A stretch of 64,000 nt of DNA from Dactylonectria macrodidyma. Its lineage: Eukaryota > Ascomycota > Sordariomycetes > Hypocreales > Nectriaceae. The notes under the pieces are model-generated. The model was given only the letters and a program-made list of their open reading frames with translations. It had not been told where the DNA came from and searched no databases. Positions 47,313 to 56,884 of the stretch are shown here, one piece after another. The stretch is from the NCBI GenBank assembly GCA_020744425.1, contig JAGMUV010000024.1, positions 620,001-684,000 of the forward strand, written 5' to 3'. The first letter of the stretch is position 1, and every line of letters begins with the position of its first letter. Position numbers and translations under genes: made by a program.

Positions 47313-49163
47313 TCTGCTTAAAGAGTTAAAGCTAAAGTATTATTAGCTAGATTTTAAGTATAATAAAGTATTTTTTTATATATAAATCTCTCTTACCTTC
47401 TAACTAGACTCTTTAAGATGCTTAGCACTAGACTTGCTCTATAGTTAAAATAAACCTAAATCTTGTCTCTAAGCTGTAAGTAGATCGTAAGGTATGGTTA
47501 CTTATAATCAAACTCCCTATCTAGTTAACTATTAAACTGAAGATCCTAGAGCTATTAATTATACCAGTCTGTTATTATTAGGTTAAGAAGATTGTCTATA
47601 TTAATAGAATTAATAGCAGCTATTATCTAAATAAGCCCATCTCAAGCTACAGGCTTTAGATAGACTGCTCAGTTCTTTACTTCACTTATATTATATAGAT
47701 CTATTAGGATCCTAGTAATAAGATACTCTCTATTCTTCTATAACTAAATATAATAGCCATTCTATATCTCTATAAAGTCCACAACCTCCTAATAAATCAT
47801 AAGTCTATAAAGAGCATATACTATAATCTAATAAGTAAGACAGTTTAGTTAGAAAAGACTATTATTAATTAGCTCATATAAGAACATAATCTAGTACTAA
47901 TTAATACCTTTAAGTAGCTTTTCTTACTAAGACTTAATCTATTAATTCAATATACTTAGGCCTTAGATATAATAAGAGCTCAGTCTCGCTCTCTGCCTAT
48001 AGACTCATTAATTATTATTCTCAGTAGTATACTAAAACTCTATCTAATTAAGGTTAGTAAGAATCGCCTAGGCTCTAGCCTAAAGAAGAGTCTTAATACT
48101 ATGATCTAAATAAGTAAAAAGAGGGCAGAACCCTAAATATAATACAGTCTATAGAAACTATTTAAATAAACTTAATATAATTATATTCTCCTTACTAATA
48201 TATATTTAGATAATAGCTCTTAAGTATATATTAATATAAGTATAGATAGAGAAGCTAAAGTTCTTAAGCTTCTTATACTTATTAAAAGACTATATAAAAT
48301 TAGGCCTAAGAACCTAGAAGTTCTTCTAATACTTTTAATTAGTAAGGCATCTTTATTTAGCCCACTTCTTCTATTCTAAATGCATTTAGTACTCATAGTA
48401 TAAAGTATTCTAGCTAATAAGGATACTAGTATAGATATAGATATAATAATATAAATACCTCTTACTAAATCCTTTAATACTTAAAGACTAATAATTATCT
48501 TAAAAGAAGAACTCTCTTACTTTTTAAATAGCCTCTTATTATTTAGCTAGATCTTAAAAGCACTACTTCATACTATACTTTAAATAATACTTTTATATAG
48601 TCTGCTTAAAGATCTTAATATTATATTACTTAAGATTATAAATAATAAAAGTATTACTATATCTATATTAGTAAAAGTAGCCTTTAATCAGATTAATAAA
48701 AGTATTAGTATTAATCTTTAAGTAAAGGAGAGAGTACTCCTAAGCACCCTATTCTACTAACCTCCTTTTCAGAGTTCTGATATTAAATATATACCTATTA
48801 TTATAGAGATAAGCACATATAGTATTAATAAATAGCCCTTCTTACCACTACTTAAAGATCTAGTCCTTAACGCACTCTAAGTCCTTACAGGGCCTTAGTA
48901 TTATATAAAACACAGACTAGAGGTTTAATATCATAATAAAGGTCAGAGTTCATACCTCCTTCTAAAGCCTCTAGCTATAATATCCCGCCCCCTCTAAACC
49001 AGTATTATCAGAGCTTTAGCACTAATAGAATAGCATTAGCACCGCTAGGTATAGTATCAGCTCTACTACATTAAAAACAGTACACTATTATATTAATACT
49101 ATAGCCTTATATAAAAACGCTAAAGGCCTATATGCGAAATAGCTCTAGTCATCTTCATACATA
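47313..49163 (+). pseudogene. Outer element host DNA, right piece: decayed coding region of unknown family
   Basis: About 1.85 kb. A + strand frame follows on from the middle piece and holds SRSQGMVTYNQTPYLVNY-like sequence (stops read as Gln) and INYTSLLLLG. From about 47,880 to 49,130 another frame is open except for TAA/TAG, with pieces such as ALDIIRAQSRSLPIDSLI, SKNRLGSSLKKSLNTMI and EAKVLKLLILIKRLYKIRPK. The change of frame near 47,880 may mark an intron or an indel. Two coding segments or exons of one large protein seem likely. I recognise neither a DDE transposase, a tyrosine recombinase, a helicase nor a reverse transcriptase. Confidence 0.5.
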
Positions 49164-49196
49164 GTTTTATCACCCATGTGGTAATATACGACCGTA
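49164..49196 (-). repeat. Right terminal inverted repeat of the outer element
   Basis: 33 bp, reverse complement of 27339-27371 with three C/T differences. Followed directly by GAAATG at 49197-49202. Confidence 0.8.
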
Positions 49197-49325
49197 GAAA
49201 TGGTCCAGACTTTTCATCTCTCATTTTCCGTGCCCACTTCTTGCGTCTCAGACATCCCGACTCTCGCCAACTCACACAAACCCCACAAGTGAGACATTCG
49301 GATTTGATAACCGGACGCCTAGAAA

Positions 49326-51625
49326 ATGCGCAAGGGATCGGTTCCCGGCAAGACCAGCGTGCGGCGTTCTTGCGAGCGGTGCAGGTGAGAAAAGTTCCAC
49401 ACCTGAAGGAGTTCAGCCGACTGGCTGATGCGATCGACGTGTCTCGTTCAGGCAAAAGAAGACGAGGTGCCCTGCAGAACAGCCTATTTGTTCCTTTTGT
49501 CGCCGTCTTAATCAGACATGCATATACCTACCTAGATGCAATTCGAAATTTGGGAATAATAAGCGGCTAAAGGCCACTAATTCGTAAGGACAACACACCC
49601 TACTTGCCTCTCCCTTCGTCCAAAACTTCAGCCGCACCTCGTATTCAGGTTTTAGATTCCCGGGCTGTGCTTGGCTGGATCAAGGGATGGTGTTGATCTC
49701 GGTGTTGGGGCTGGCAATGATAATCTTACCGTTTGTATAGGTATTCTGCCGAGACAGACGGTGGCAGTGTCACTGTAGGTCGGCCGAGTAATCACAGGCA
49801 GGCTGTGAGCCTTGACGGACCTCTTGGCACGCCTGCCATTTCAAACGTTGGTGAGCCACGTCAAGATCGGTGGTAAGATGGCCAAACACGATTCAATTTC
49901 TTACCAGATACTAAGAAGCACCCAGGCAATTGTCAGCCCCAGAACCACCACCGGAAGTACTTGATCACTTTGTCAACATCTATCCCGACAAGATATACTT
50001 CCAACCGCTCCCGCTCTTCAACCTGAAAACCTTGCGCGGTGAGCTGCCTGCTTTTCCAAACTATCTACGATGGCTTTTTCTTACCTTGGCGCTCCGCCAC
50101 ACCGAGCATCCATTTTTCTTGGGCGTAGAATCCGAGGCCATTGAATTTTATACCAAGCATTCCCGCAATGCTACGATGGAGCTGTCTATCAGAGGCGACA
50201 CGAACGTGGAGGTGTTGCAGTCCTTGTGTCTGTTGGCGCTGTGCGAGATAAATGGTATGTCGGTGTCGGTCTGTTCCAGATATTCTTCGACTAACTCGTC
50301 GCTTCGTAGCAGGCGAGCCCGCCCGAGCATGGATGACTATCGGAACCGCTTCTAGATTAGAAGCACTACGTCTATCTTTCGCATCCGCGACCTCACACGA
50401 AGACTCAAGTGCAGACGCCATTTCTAGGTGCCACTGGAGCATAGTGACCCTCGAAAAAGCATTTACACCTAGCCTCTCTATTTTGATGCCGAGTCGACAC
50501 CGCCCGGACTACCCCCAGAGCCCGTCCCGACCTGCGCCCCTGGAGTCGTATATCGCTGGAAAAAGCTATTGCCCTGGCCTTTCCAATGACCACGAACTAG
50601 GTAGCCAAGACCTAGGTGTTAACGCTCACACGCTACAGTTCCTCACCATCTGGGGAGACATCGTTTCCTACCTTCAAGACATTCGCGCAGGAAACCCTCA
50701 CAGCCCGTGGCTATCCACGTCGACGCACAGCCAACTTGCCGTCAGGGGATACGAGCTTGAAGGCTCATCTTCGCATCTGCACCTCCTCCGCAACGTCTCG
50801 TTTCCTGATCGCGCTCCCTCCGAGCTATCCGCGAACCGAGAATACTGGACGGCATGGATTTTATGGGAAATCATCACGCATGCATCGCAGTGTGCCCTGA
50901 ATAATCCCTTTATTCATCTTGTTGTTCTTCGTGGTCCTACGGGCGGCTCTCAACCTCGCTCTTTTCTCCAACAGACGGTGGACCATGCCTTGTTCAACTC
51001 GCGATGGGTTGCGAACTTGGTCCAGATGTGCGAGGACTTATCCTTTGAGATTTGCGATCCCCTCATCGGACAGGCCGTCGCAGCTACCGCAACCGTGCCT
51101 TGGCTCTTCCAGTTTGCCCGCGACGAGACGGTTGCTGCGAGGGCCAAGCAAAACCTGGCCAAGTTCGAGACACTTCTCAAGCAACAAGCAAGGGCTTGGC
51201 CTCATATCGCGCACAAGGTAAGCGGCGTGAACATGAAGAGATATGGCAGACTTCTGACATTGCTTTAGCTCAAAATCCTGCAAACCCTCCAATCCGCCAT
51301 CGACGCAAGGCTCCAAGACACGGCAAGCGAAGCCGCGACGATTCAAATTCAACCAGAGCTGCTGTGGGAGCTTCTCGATCCCAGCATCTTGGCCGCGGAT
51401 CCGAATTCTCTCTTACCACCTTCCGATTCTCCAAGTGCAACGATCCAAATCACAACCAAGTTCATCCATCCAATAACGGAGTCTCAAGAAGACCAGCCTA
51501 TCGTTTCCAGCGGGATGGACAATTTTTGGCAGACGCCGTTTGAAGGATTTCAAGACTCCTTTTTGGACGAGTTCCTGTCGGAGACTTTTCTATCGGGGAC
51601 TCTGCAGCAGGGAATATTCGCATGA
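49326..51625 (+). CDS. Zn2Cys6 fungal transcription factor
   Basis: 638 residues in six exons: 49326-49384, 49452-49583, 49741-49872, 49926-50254, 50310-51217 and 51269-51625. Introns are 67, 157, 53, 55 and 51 nt. The zinc cluster is split by intron 1: C16, C19 and (after RQKKTR) C26, then C33, C36 and C43. This is the exact CX2CX6CX6CX2CX6C binuclear pattern. A linker follows, then the middle homology region from about residue 108 (PEVLDHFVNIYPDKIYFQPL, LLALCEIN|AGEPARAWMTIGTASRLEALRL). The C-terminal 90 residues are acidic and aromatic (DNFWQTPFEGFQDSFLDEFLSE), a likely activation region. An in-frame TAG directly precedes the ATG at 49326, fixing the start. Exons 2-3 are inferred from splice sites and frame. 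The start codon is only 130 bp from the outer mobile element. Confidence 0.88.
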
Positions 51626-51676
51626 TGCCTGTAACATGTATGATATGTTATGCAATGCATGCATGATATTTACAAC

Positions 51677-51718
51677 GGATGCTCGGCCCCGGATGCTCGG
51701 TCCCGGATGCTCGGCCCG
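51677..51718 (+). repeat. 14-bp tandem repeat, three units
   Basis: Three consecutive units starting GGATGCTCGG (51677-51690, 51691-51704, 51705-51718) differ at one or two bases. It lies about 50 bp after the transcription factor stop codon, so in its likely 3' UTR. Confidence 0.85.
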
Positions 51719-54127
51719 CGATTTAATAAGACTCCAAGTGAAACTCAGCTTGGGGTAAGCTTCCAAGTGCCGGTACCAACCGCCCAAGCCAAAGCGGCAA
51801 GGTTGGACAGGGTGGGCAGCAAAAGCCCTCTGGGCGAGAAGCTCCGGCGTTGGGTGTCTAAGCTGAGATCAGACAAGGCCGAGGTACTGCATCATCTTCT
51901 GGCTTTAGGTAGTTATTTTAGAATACGTGGCATACACTAGCGACAAATAGGTGCTGGTCGTGACATTCCACCCGGCCATAAGTTCAATGCGGACGACTTA
52001 CCCGTGAAAATTTGGGCACATAATTGCGCCTAGCTACTTCAATGAAATGCTGGTGTCTTGGCCCGGCCGCACTGTGAGCAATAGAGTCGAGGGTGGCTGG
52101 CTAGTTGCATTGCGGATGGTGCCGTGGAGGTGGATCCGTCGTGTTTATTAGACGCCACCGCCTGACCATGATGTTATAGTGGTGTAGAGATGGTAACATG
52201 TGACCGGGTGTGGTTCTTGGACGGCATGTACCGTGAATGATTGAATATCATGTTGGTGGTCTTTTCGTTGCAATGAGGGACTACCCGAGTTGGATTGAAT
52301 GTGAGAGAGGAATACGAAAAGCGCAGCACCAATGGGAATTCATCATATTTCATCCCTAACCGTTGTTGTGCATGCACTTTCTCGGTTTGACCCCAGCTGC
52401 CGTCATGGGGGCCACTCAGGTCGCTCTCCAGAGGCATACCAGGGCTACTAATTCATTGTTCTTCTCCAAGGACGGCGTACTGCGACTGTAAATCATCGCG
52501 AGCTACCCTACACACGTACCCACATGGCTTAATGGTACACACATGCCGGTTCAATCCATCTATCCTGAATGACATGTACCATGTGACTGCGGCCGTCGCA
52601 ATGCAATAAACATCTGATAAGTTAATTTGTGCGGAGAAGAAAGTCAATGTGAGAAGACCAACGCGGGGTTTGCTCATCGACGTTTCATGAAGGGACGCCT
52701 CGTTATGACATTGTGACGCTGTCTCTCATCATGACTTGACGGCTCTGACGTGGCTGCAAACTACCTACCAGTGAATTTTCTGCACCTCGCAAAAGAAACC
52801 CTGCCATCCGGAATCGTCGGCTTCGTGTCTGCTTGACCAGAGTTCGTGCATGCTTGTCTAGAGAAAATTTGCATCAGTGATCGACGGGCACTAGCCATCG
52901 GGCTCAAGGGGGGACTGAGCCTCCATGAGCGCTAACCCAGGGCAAAGAGCGGCTGTGGGCGGCAGACTTTGGCCATTGAAGCTCTAACGATTCTGGTGGG
53001 TTGCATTTACCCCGCAAAGATCGAGTTCCATCATCCTAACATCACGCATCGAGCCTCGTTAGAGTTCAGCTTCCCCGCCCCCCGTTGTTACCCTGCGCTG
53101 AGCCGCAGCCAATGGCTAATAACACCGACATCTATGTCAGAATACTGACGAGATGAATTTGTTCGTCTCCATTGGCCAATGCATCCTCAATGAGAGACGT
53201 GAGCACAAGTTTGTCAACAAACATGTGGTTCGAGACCCCGGCGTCCTGCGGTGGCTTCATGATGCATCTCCACTCACCCTCCACATGCTTCACGACAACC
53301 AATCCGTACATTCTCATGGGCCTCTTGATATCCCTCAAATATACTCAGGTGCCAATTCCAACCTCACCAGGTGTTACAGCGGCCCAACAATATGCTGCAG
53401 AGTTTTTAGGGATGACGAGCAGATATTGACAGGCTGCACATAGCTTCGTATCTGCTAGGCAAAATGATACCTCATGTGGTCATCATTTAGTCAAGAAGAT
53501 ATGAAATACCCATTGGATACAACGCTCCGGGCGAGAATGTTTGGAACAGATCACAGAGATGAACACCGCACACACTAATGACGGCTGTTATGGAATGAGT
53601 ACGTCATAGGAGCTACGTTAGTTCTAAAGTAGAAGATAAAATATATACCATAAAAAATATCATGAAAGAAACTAACTTAAGGCGTAGATTATGATAATAT
53701 ATTTTGTATATATTAAAATTAAAACTAAAGACGTGATGTATATTCGCTGCCCTATGGTGTGTGGTGTTTTCCTACCACCCCTTTACAGTCTACTCCTACC
53801 TAGGTTTCATCTACTTGTTACTTGTTAAGAGTTCAAGGATCAACTGTGTACACATCGGACAAGGATGTAGGAGATAAATCGTTGTCATTGGTCCTCAAAA
53901 CTCTACTAGGCATAGCAGCATACCCAGCCCATACCGTCATGGTGTATCTACTCCCCAACAAAATAGAGCATCACTTTCTGTGACCGAAGATGGGCTTGGC
54001 CTAGTGCAGACGCAATGCTACGGACTACCTGAACTACCGACAATCATGTGAAGCTACTGCAATGATGGATGGTCAGCTCCGTGCCGACGTTTTCCGCTTC
54101 ACAGAAGCACATTTGATGCTCGCTCAA

Positions 54128-54135
54128 GTATATAA
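54128..54135 (+). promoter_or_regulatory. TATA box of the calpain-like gene
   Basis: GTATATAA, 118 bp before the ATG at 54253, a usual fungal distance. A pyrimidine-rich leader and CAACATCAACATGG-like start context follow. Confidence 0.45.
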
Positions 54136-54252
54136 CCCGTCAAACACCTTCTCCCTCTGCTTTCCTCATCCCATCATCCATTATCCTACAAGTCTACAAC
54201 ATATCAATCTCAATTTACTCTCCAGTATCTTTTTTGGAACTCAAACATCAAC

Positions 54253-55824
54253 ATGGGTGATATCCGAAGCCCCACTGGTGAATCCCGAGACGCCAAGGTC
54301 CTCAACATCGACCCGTACGCCCTTGTCGAAGCCCTTCTCGGCCAGAGACTGGAGAAGCCGGCTCAGGAAAGCCTCCACTCGGGCTACGACGACCTCGACA
54401 TGAAGCTCGACTTGGAGTCGTCCTTTGGCGGAGGCGCTGGCAACATGCGCCCCGACTCGCCACCCAAGGACATCCAAGTTGGCGCCATCAACCCCTACGC
54501 TCTCGTCGAGGCTCTCATCGGTCGCAACATTGACCGACAGAACTTGAGCATGAAGAGGATCCTGTCCAACGTCTTGCAGACGGACTATGATGAGCTCTTC
54601 GATATGAAGCACAGCTCTGTCTTGTTTGCTGGCTTGAAGCTCGACGAGAAGCAGAGAAAGGCCGTCAAGCTGTCCGAGAAGGAGATGAAGATTCTTAATG
54701 AGCGAGACCTCATGACTCCCGATCTCTCGGAGATCCGCAAGGTCGAGGATCTCGAGAAGATCGGCCTCAAGGACATCCAGAAGACGCACGTCAAGGCTGC
54801 CCGCATGCAGAACGGCAAGCTCCACGTTGTCCTTCAAACGCCGCATCTCGGCCGCACGCTCTCCAACTACGAGGTCTCCATGTCGGTCAACGAGCTTGTA
54901 ACGCCCTTCAGGATGGAAAAGGGCCAGTGGTCGCCCCCAAACGGCTCGTGGCGCGACATGTATGACTTCTTCTTCCAGCGCGTCAACGAGCGCATGATTG
55001 GCAACTTGACTATGTTCCAAATTAGCGACCGCAAGCAGACGCTGCACAACTTCGACGACCCCACGCAGGGATGCCTCGGAAACAGCTGGCTGATTGCCGC
55101 TTTGTTCTCCGTCTTCTGGTCTGACCCGTCGGCCATCAACCGCGCTACTCGCGTTCATCAGGCCAAGCAGGAGAAGAAGCGTCTCTCCATCAAGTTCCAC
55201 GACAAGGGTGGCAACAACAACAACCGCACCGAGACCGTTGAAGTTGATTACGAGATCCCAATCAACAACTCCAACAATAGCCCCATGTACTGCAGCGCCA
55301 GTGACTGCGCCGATATCTGGCCGTCTCTGTACGAAAAGGCCTTTGCCAAGTGGGTGACTGGCAGCTCCTCGGAGCACCCCGACATCACCCAACTCTACAG
55401 CGGTGACCCCGTCAAGGCCATGGCCCAGATCAACGGCCGAGACCCTCACTACTACATCACGGAGAACCACTCTGCCAACGACATGCTGGGTCTTGTGCGC
55501 GCCAACTGCATGAACTTCAAGACCATCAACCCGATGACGGCCTGGACCTACGCCACGGGCAACAACTTCCACGGCAGCAACATCGTCGCCAACCACGCCT
55601 ACTCCATCCTCGGATACACCGTCATGGGCGACAAGCAGTACATCGTCATGCGCAACCCATGGGGCGTCACCGAGCCCATTGGCTTGACCAGCTACCCTGG
55701 TCTCCTCGAGCACGTCGATCCCAACTTGTGGCACCCGGCTGCCATGCTCGACCACGGCGGTCTCCTTGCCATTGAGCCCCATGCCTTCAAGCAGTGCTTC
55801 GCTTGCCTCGGCGTCACCAAATAA
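54253..55824 (+). CDS. Calpain-like (C2) protein with Ser at the catalytic Cys position
   Basis: 523 residues, single exon. Calpains are intracellular papain-fold Cys proteases. Residues about 255-520 hold the CysPc core: FDDPTQGCLGNSWLIAAL, IWPSLYEKAFAKW, NHAYSILGY (His448) and MRNPWG (Asn468). The classical nucleophile motif is QGxxGDCW; here residues 273-279 read G-C-L-G-N-S-W, so the catalytic Cys is Ser278 (AGC, one base from TGC), and a Cys sits four residues earlier. His and Asn are kept. The N-terminus has a duplicated motif, DPYALVEALLG (about residues 20-30) and NPYALVEALIG (about 80-90), followed by charged helices. It is probably a non-peptidase calpain homologue, or uses a shifted nucleophile. 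No calcium-binding EF-hand or C2 domain visible. Role unknown. Confidence 0.88.
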   Translation: MGDIRSPTGESRDAKVLNIDPYALVEALLGQRLEKPAQESLHSGYDDLDMKLDLESSFGGGAGNMRPDSPPKDIQVGAINPYALVEALIGRNIDRQNLSMKRILSNVLQTDYDELFDMKHSSVLFAGLKLDEKQRKAVKLSEKEMKILNERDLMTPDLSEIRKVEDLEKIGLKDIQKTHVKAARMQNGKLHVVLQTPHLGRTLSNYEVSMSVNELVTPFRMEKGQWSPPNGSWRDMYDFFFQRVNERMIGNLTMFQISDRKQTLHNFDDPTQGCLGNSWLIAALFSVFWSDPSAINRATRVHQAKQEKKRLSIKFHDKGGNNNNRTETVEVDYEIPINNSNNSPMYCSASDCADIWPSLYEKAFAKWVTGSSSEHPDITQLYSGDPVKAMAQINGRDPHYYITENHSANDMLGLVRANCMNFKTINPMTAWTYATGNNFHGSNIVANHAYSILGYTVMGDKQYIVMRNPWGVTEPIGLTSYPGLLEHVDPNLWHPAAMLDHGGLLAIEPHAFKQCFACLGVTK

Positions 55825-56884
55825 GTCTCGACATTTGTGGAAATGGTTTTAGTCCCTTGTTTCTGCGATGACTTTTTACCTGGCAAGCGCTAGGACGTCA
55901 CTCCTTTAGCAAGGTCGTATTTCTTTCTCAGGGGATCCTTACTCAGGGGAGATTGTTTTTTATCAAATTTGGAATGGAGGTGAGATCTGTGACGGGACAT
56001 TCCTTAATCCGGCCATAAAGGCGACGGTGACTGAAACGCCTGAGGCAACTAAAAAAAAGTCGAGTTACGTGTGAGGGAGAGCGCTAAGGATGATGAAGGC
56101 AGATTGAATTAAATATTGTGAAAACCCAATATTGCAGCTTTTCCCCTGTCTGTCCCGTGCTGTGAAATCAAATGTGGACGCGAAGTGATTGTCGATTTAA
56201 AGCGTAGGGTCTGCCTGCTTCACCTTGTTCTCATGGTACGTTCGCATCACACACTGCACTCACTTCATACACAGTCTTCGGCCAAAAGCCTCCATACACA
56301 TTCTTTACGTTGAGACTTAACATCTTTATATGAACACTTATTGAACAATTTAGACACAACTGGCTCCTAAAGCTGAACATAATAGTATACACAAAGTTAA
56401 AACTAATTTACACAATTTACTAAGTTATACTTTAGATCTATGTCTGCTGGTTTATATCTGGCATAAAAATCTACGGAGACTTTGACCCGAAAACGTACTT
56501 ACCAAGTCAACCAAGTGGCTCTCTTTGAGACAGGCTAAGTCAAAGAATCAACGGTGTATTGGTGAAAGCCAGGTGTTCATCTAATATGTGAGCAAGTGAA
56601 ATTGTCACGTGTCAAACCGGCTGTCCTATTTTGGCTGTGTCGTGATTGCCTCATATCCAGCCAGACACGATATGAACGCCATCCAAAGATGCAGGAGACA
56701 GCAACAGATTGAAGACATGCTCCTTCCAGCCATGAATTGGAGGCTCGGTCACCAGCCGCGGCGCATCTGCCGTCGCTCGCTGCCCGTCCATCAAGTTTAC
56801 ACTCCAGCCATCAACCACTAAACACTGACGACTCAACCCATCACTACGACACCAACTGCATCACGGCATCACGTATCGCGCATC
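55825..56884. other. Intergenic between calpain-like and kinase-like genes
   Basis: About 1.06 kb, moderately AT-rich at 56,310-56,460. No gene recognised. Contains the 3' end of the calpain-like gene and the promoter of the kinase-like gene. Confidence 0.55.

Larger units (their letters stand above)
27339..49196. mobile_element. TIR-bounded outer element, unclassified, split by nested retrotransposons
   Basis: The 33 bases 27339-27371 recur inverted at 49164-49196, 30 of 33 identical, all three differences C/T. Both start TACGGTCG from the outside and end GATAAAAC. GAAATG flanks the element directly on both sides (27333-27338 and 49197-49202), a 6-bp target duplication. The 21,858-bp span minus a gypsy element, a second copia element and their duplications leaves about 3,580 bp. 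That host DNA is 27372-27873, 41095-42245 and 47313-49163. Its + strand holds long stretches whose only stops are TAA/TAG, as expected when CAA/CAG codons are hit by C-to-T RIP. The frame continues across both insertion points once one target duplication is removed. I could not recognise a transposase. TIRs and a 6-bp duplication point to a class II (cut-and-paste) element. Confidence 0.75.
51626..54252. other. Long intergenic region, no supported gene
   Basis: About 2.6 kb. Contents seen: a 14-bp tandem repeat at 51,677-51,718, an AT-rich patch at about 53,620-53,740, and the calpain-like gene promoter on the right. Overlapping open frames on both strands at about 53,130-53,440 are 70-95 codons long without a family match; they could be chance or a small relic. 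Confidence 0.5.

Noticed and set aside
27339..49196. Starship-type giant element
   Set aside because: No captain-type tyrosine recombinase and no cargo genes; the size is fully explained by nested retrotransposons in a ~3.6 kb element.
49120..49570. Open frames on both strands covering the inverted repeat and the first exon of the zinc-cluster gene
   Set aside because: The Cys-containing cluster only appears after splicing 49385-49451 in the + frame starting at 49326; the longer unspliced frames are shadows and cross the mobile element edge.
52500..52560. tRNA-like T-loop (GGTTCAATCC) near 52,543
   Set aside because: No matching acceptor stem or anticodon arm at the right distance could be drawn.
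27170..53830. Weak similarity between an AT-rich tract plus GTATGTGGTG-type sequence at 27.1-27.3 kb and one at 53.62-53.80 kb, possibly two ends or copies of a small element
   Set aside because: Only about 26 bp align with gaps, no target duplication or inverted repeat could be defined; may be chance in AT-rich DNA.
54241..55782. 513-codon open frame antisense to the calpain-like gene
   Set aside because: It mirrors the codon usage of the + strand gene, reads as repetitive Val/Leu/Asp/Glu sequence and has no domain; the calpain core on the + strand is unmistakable.
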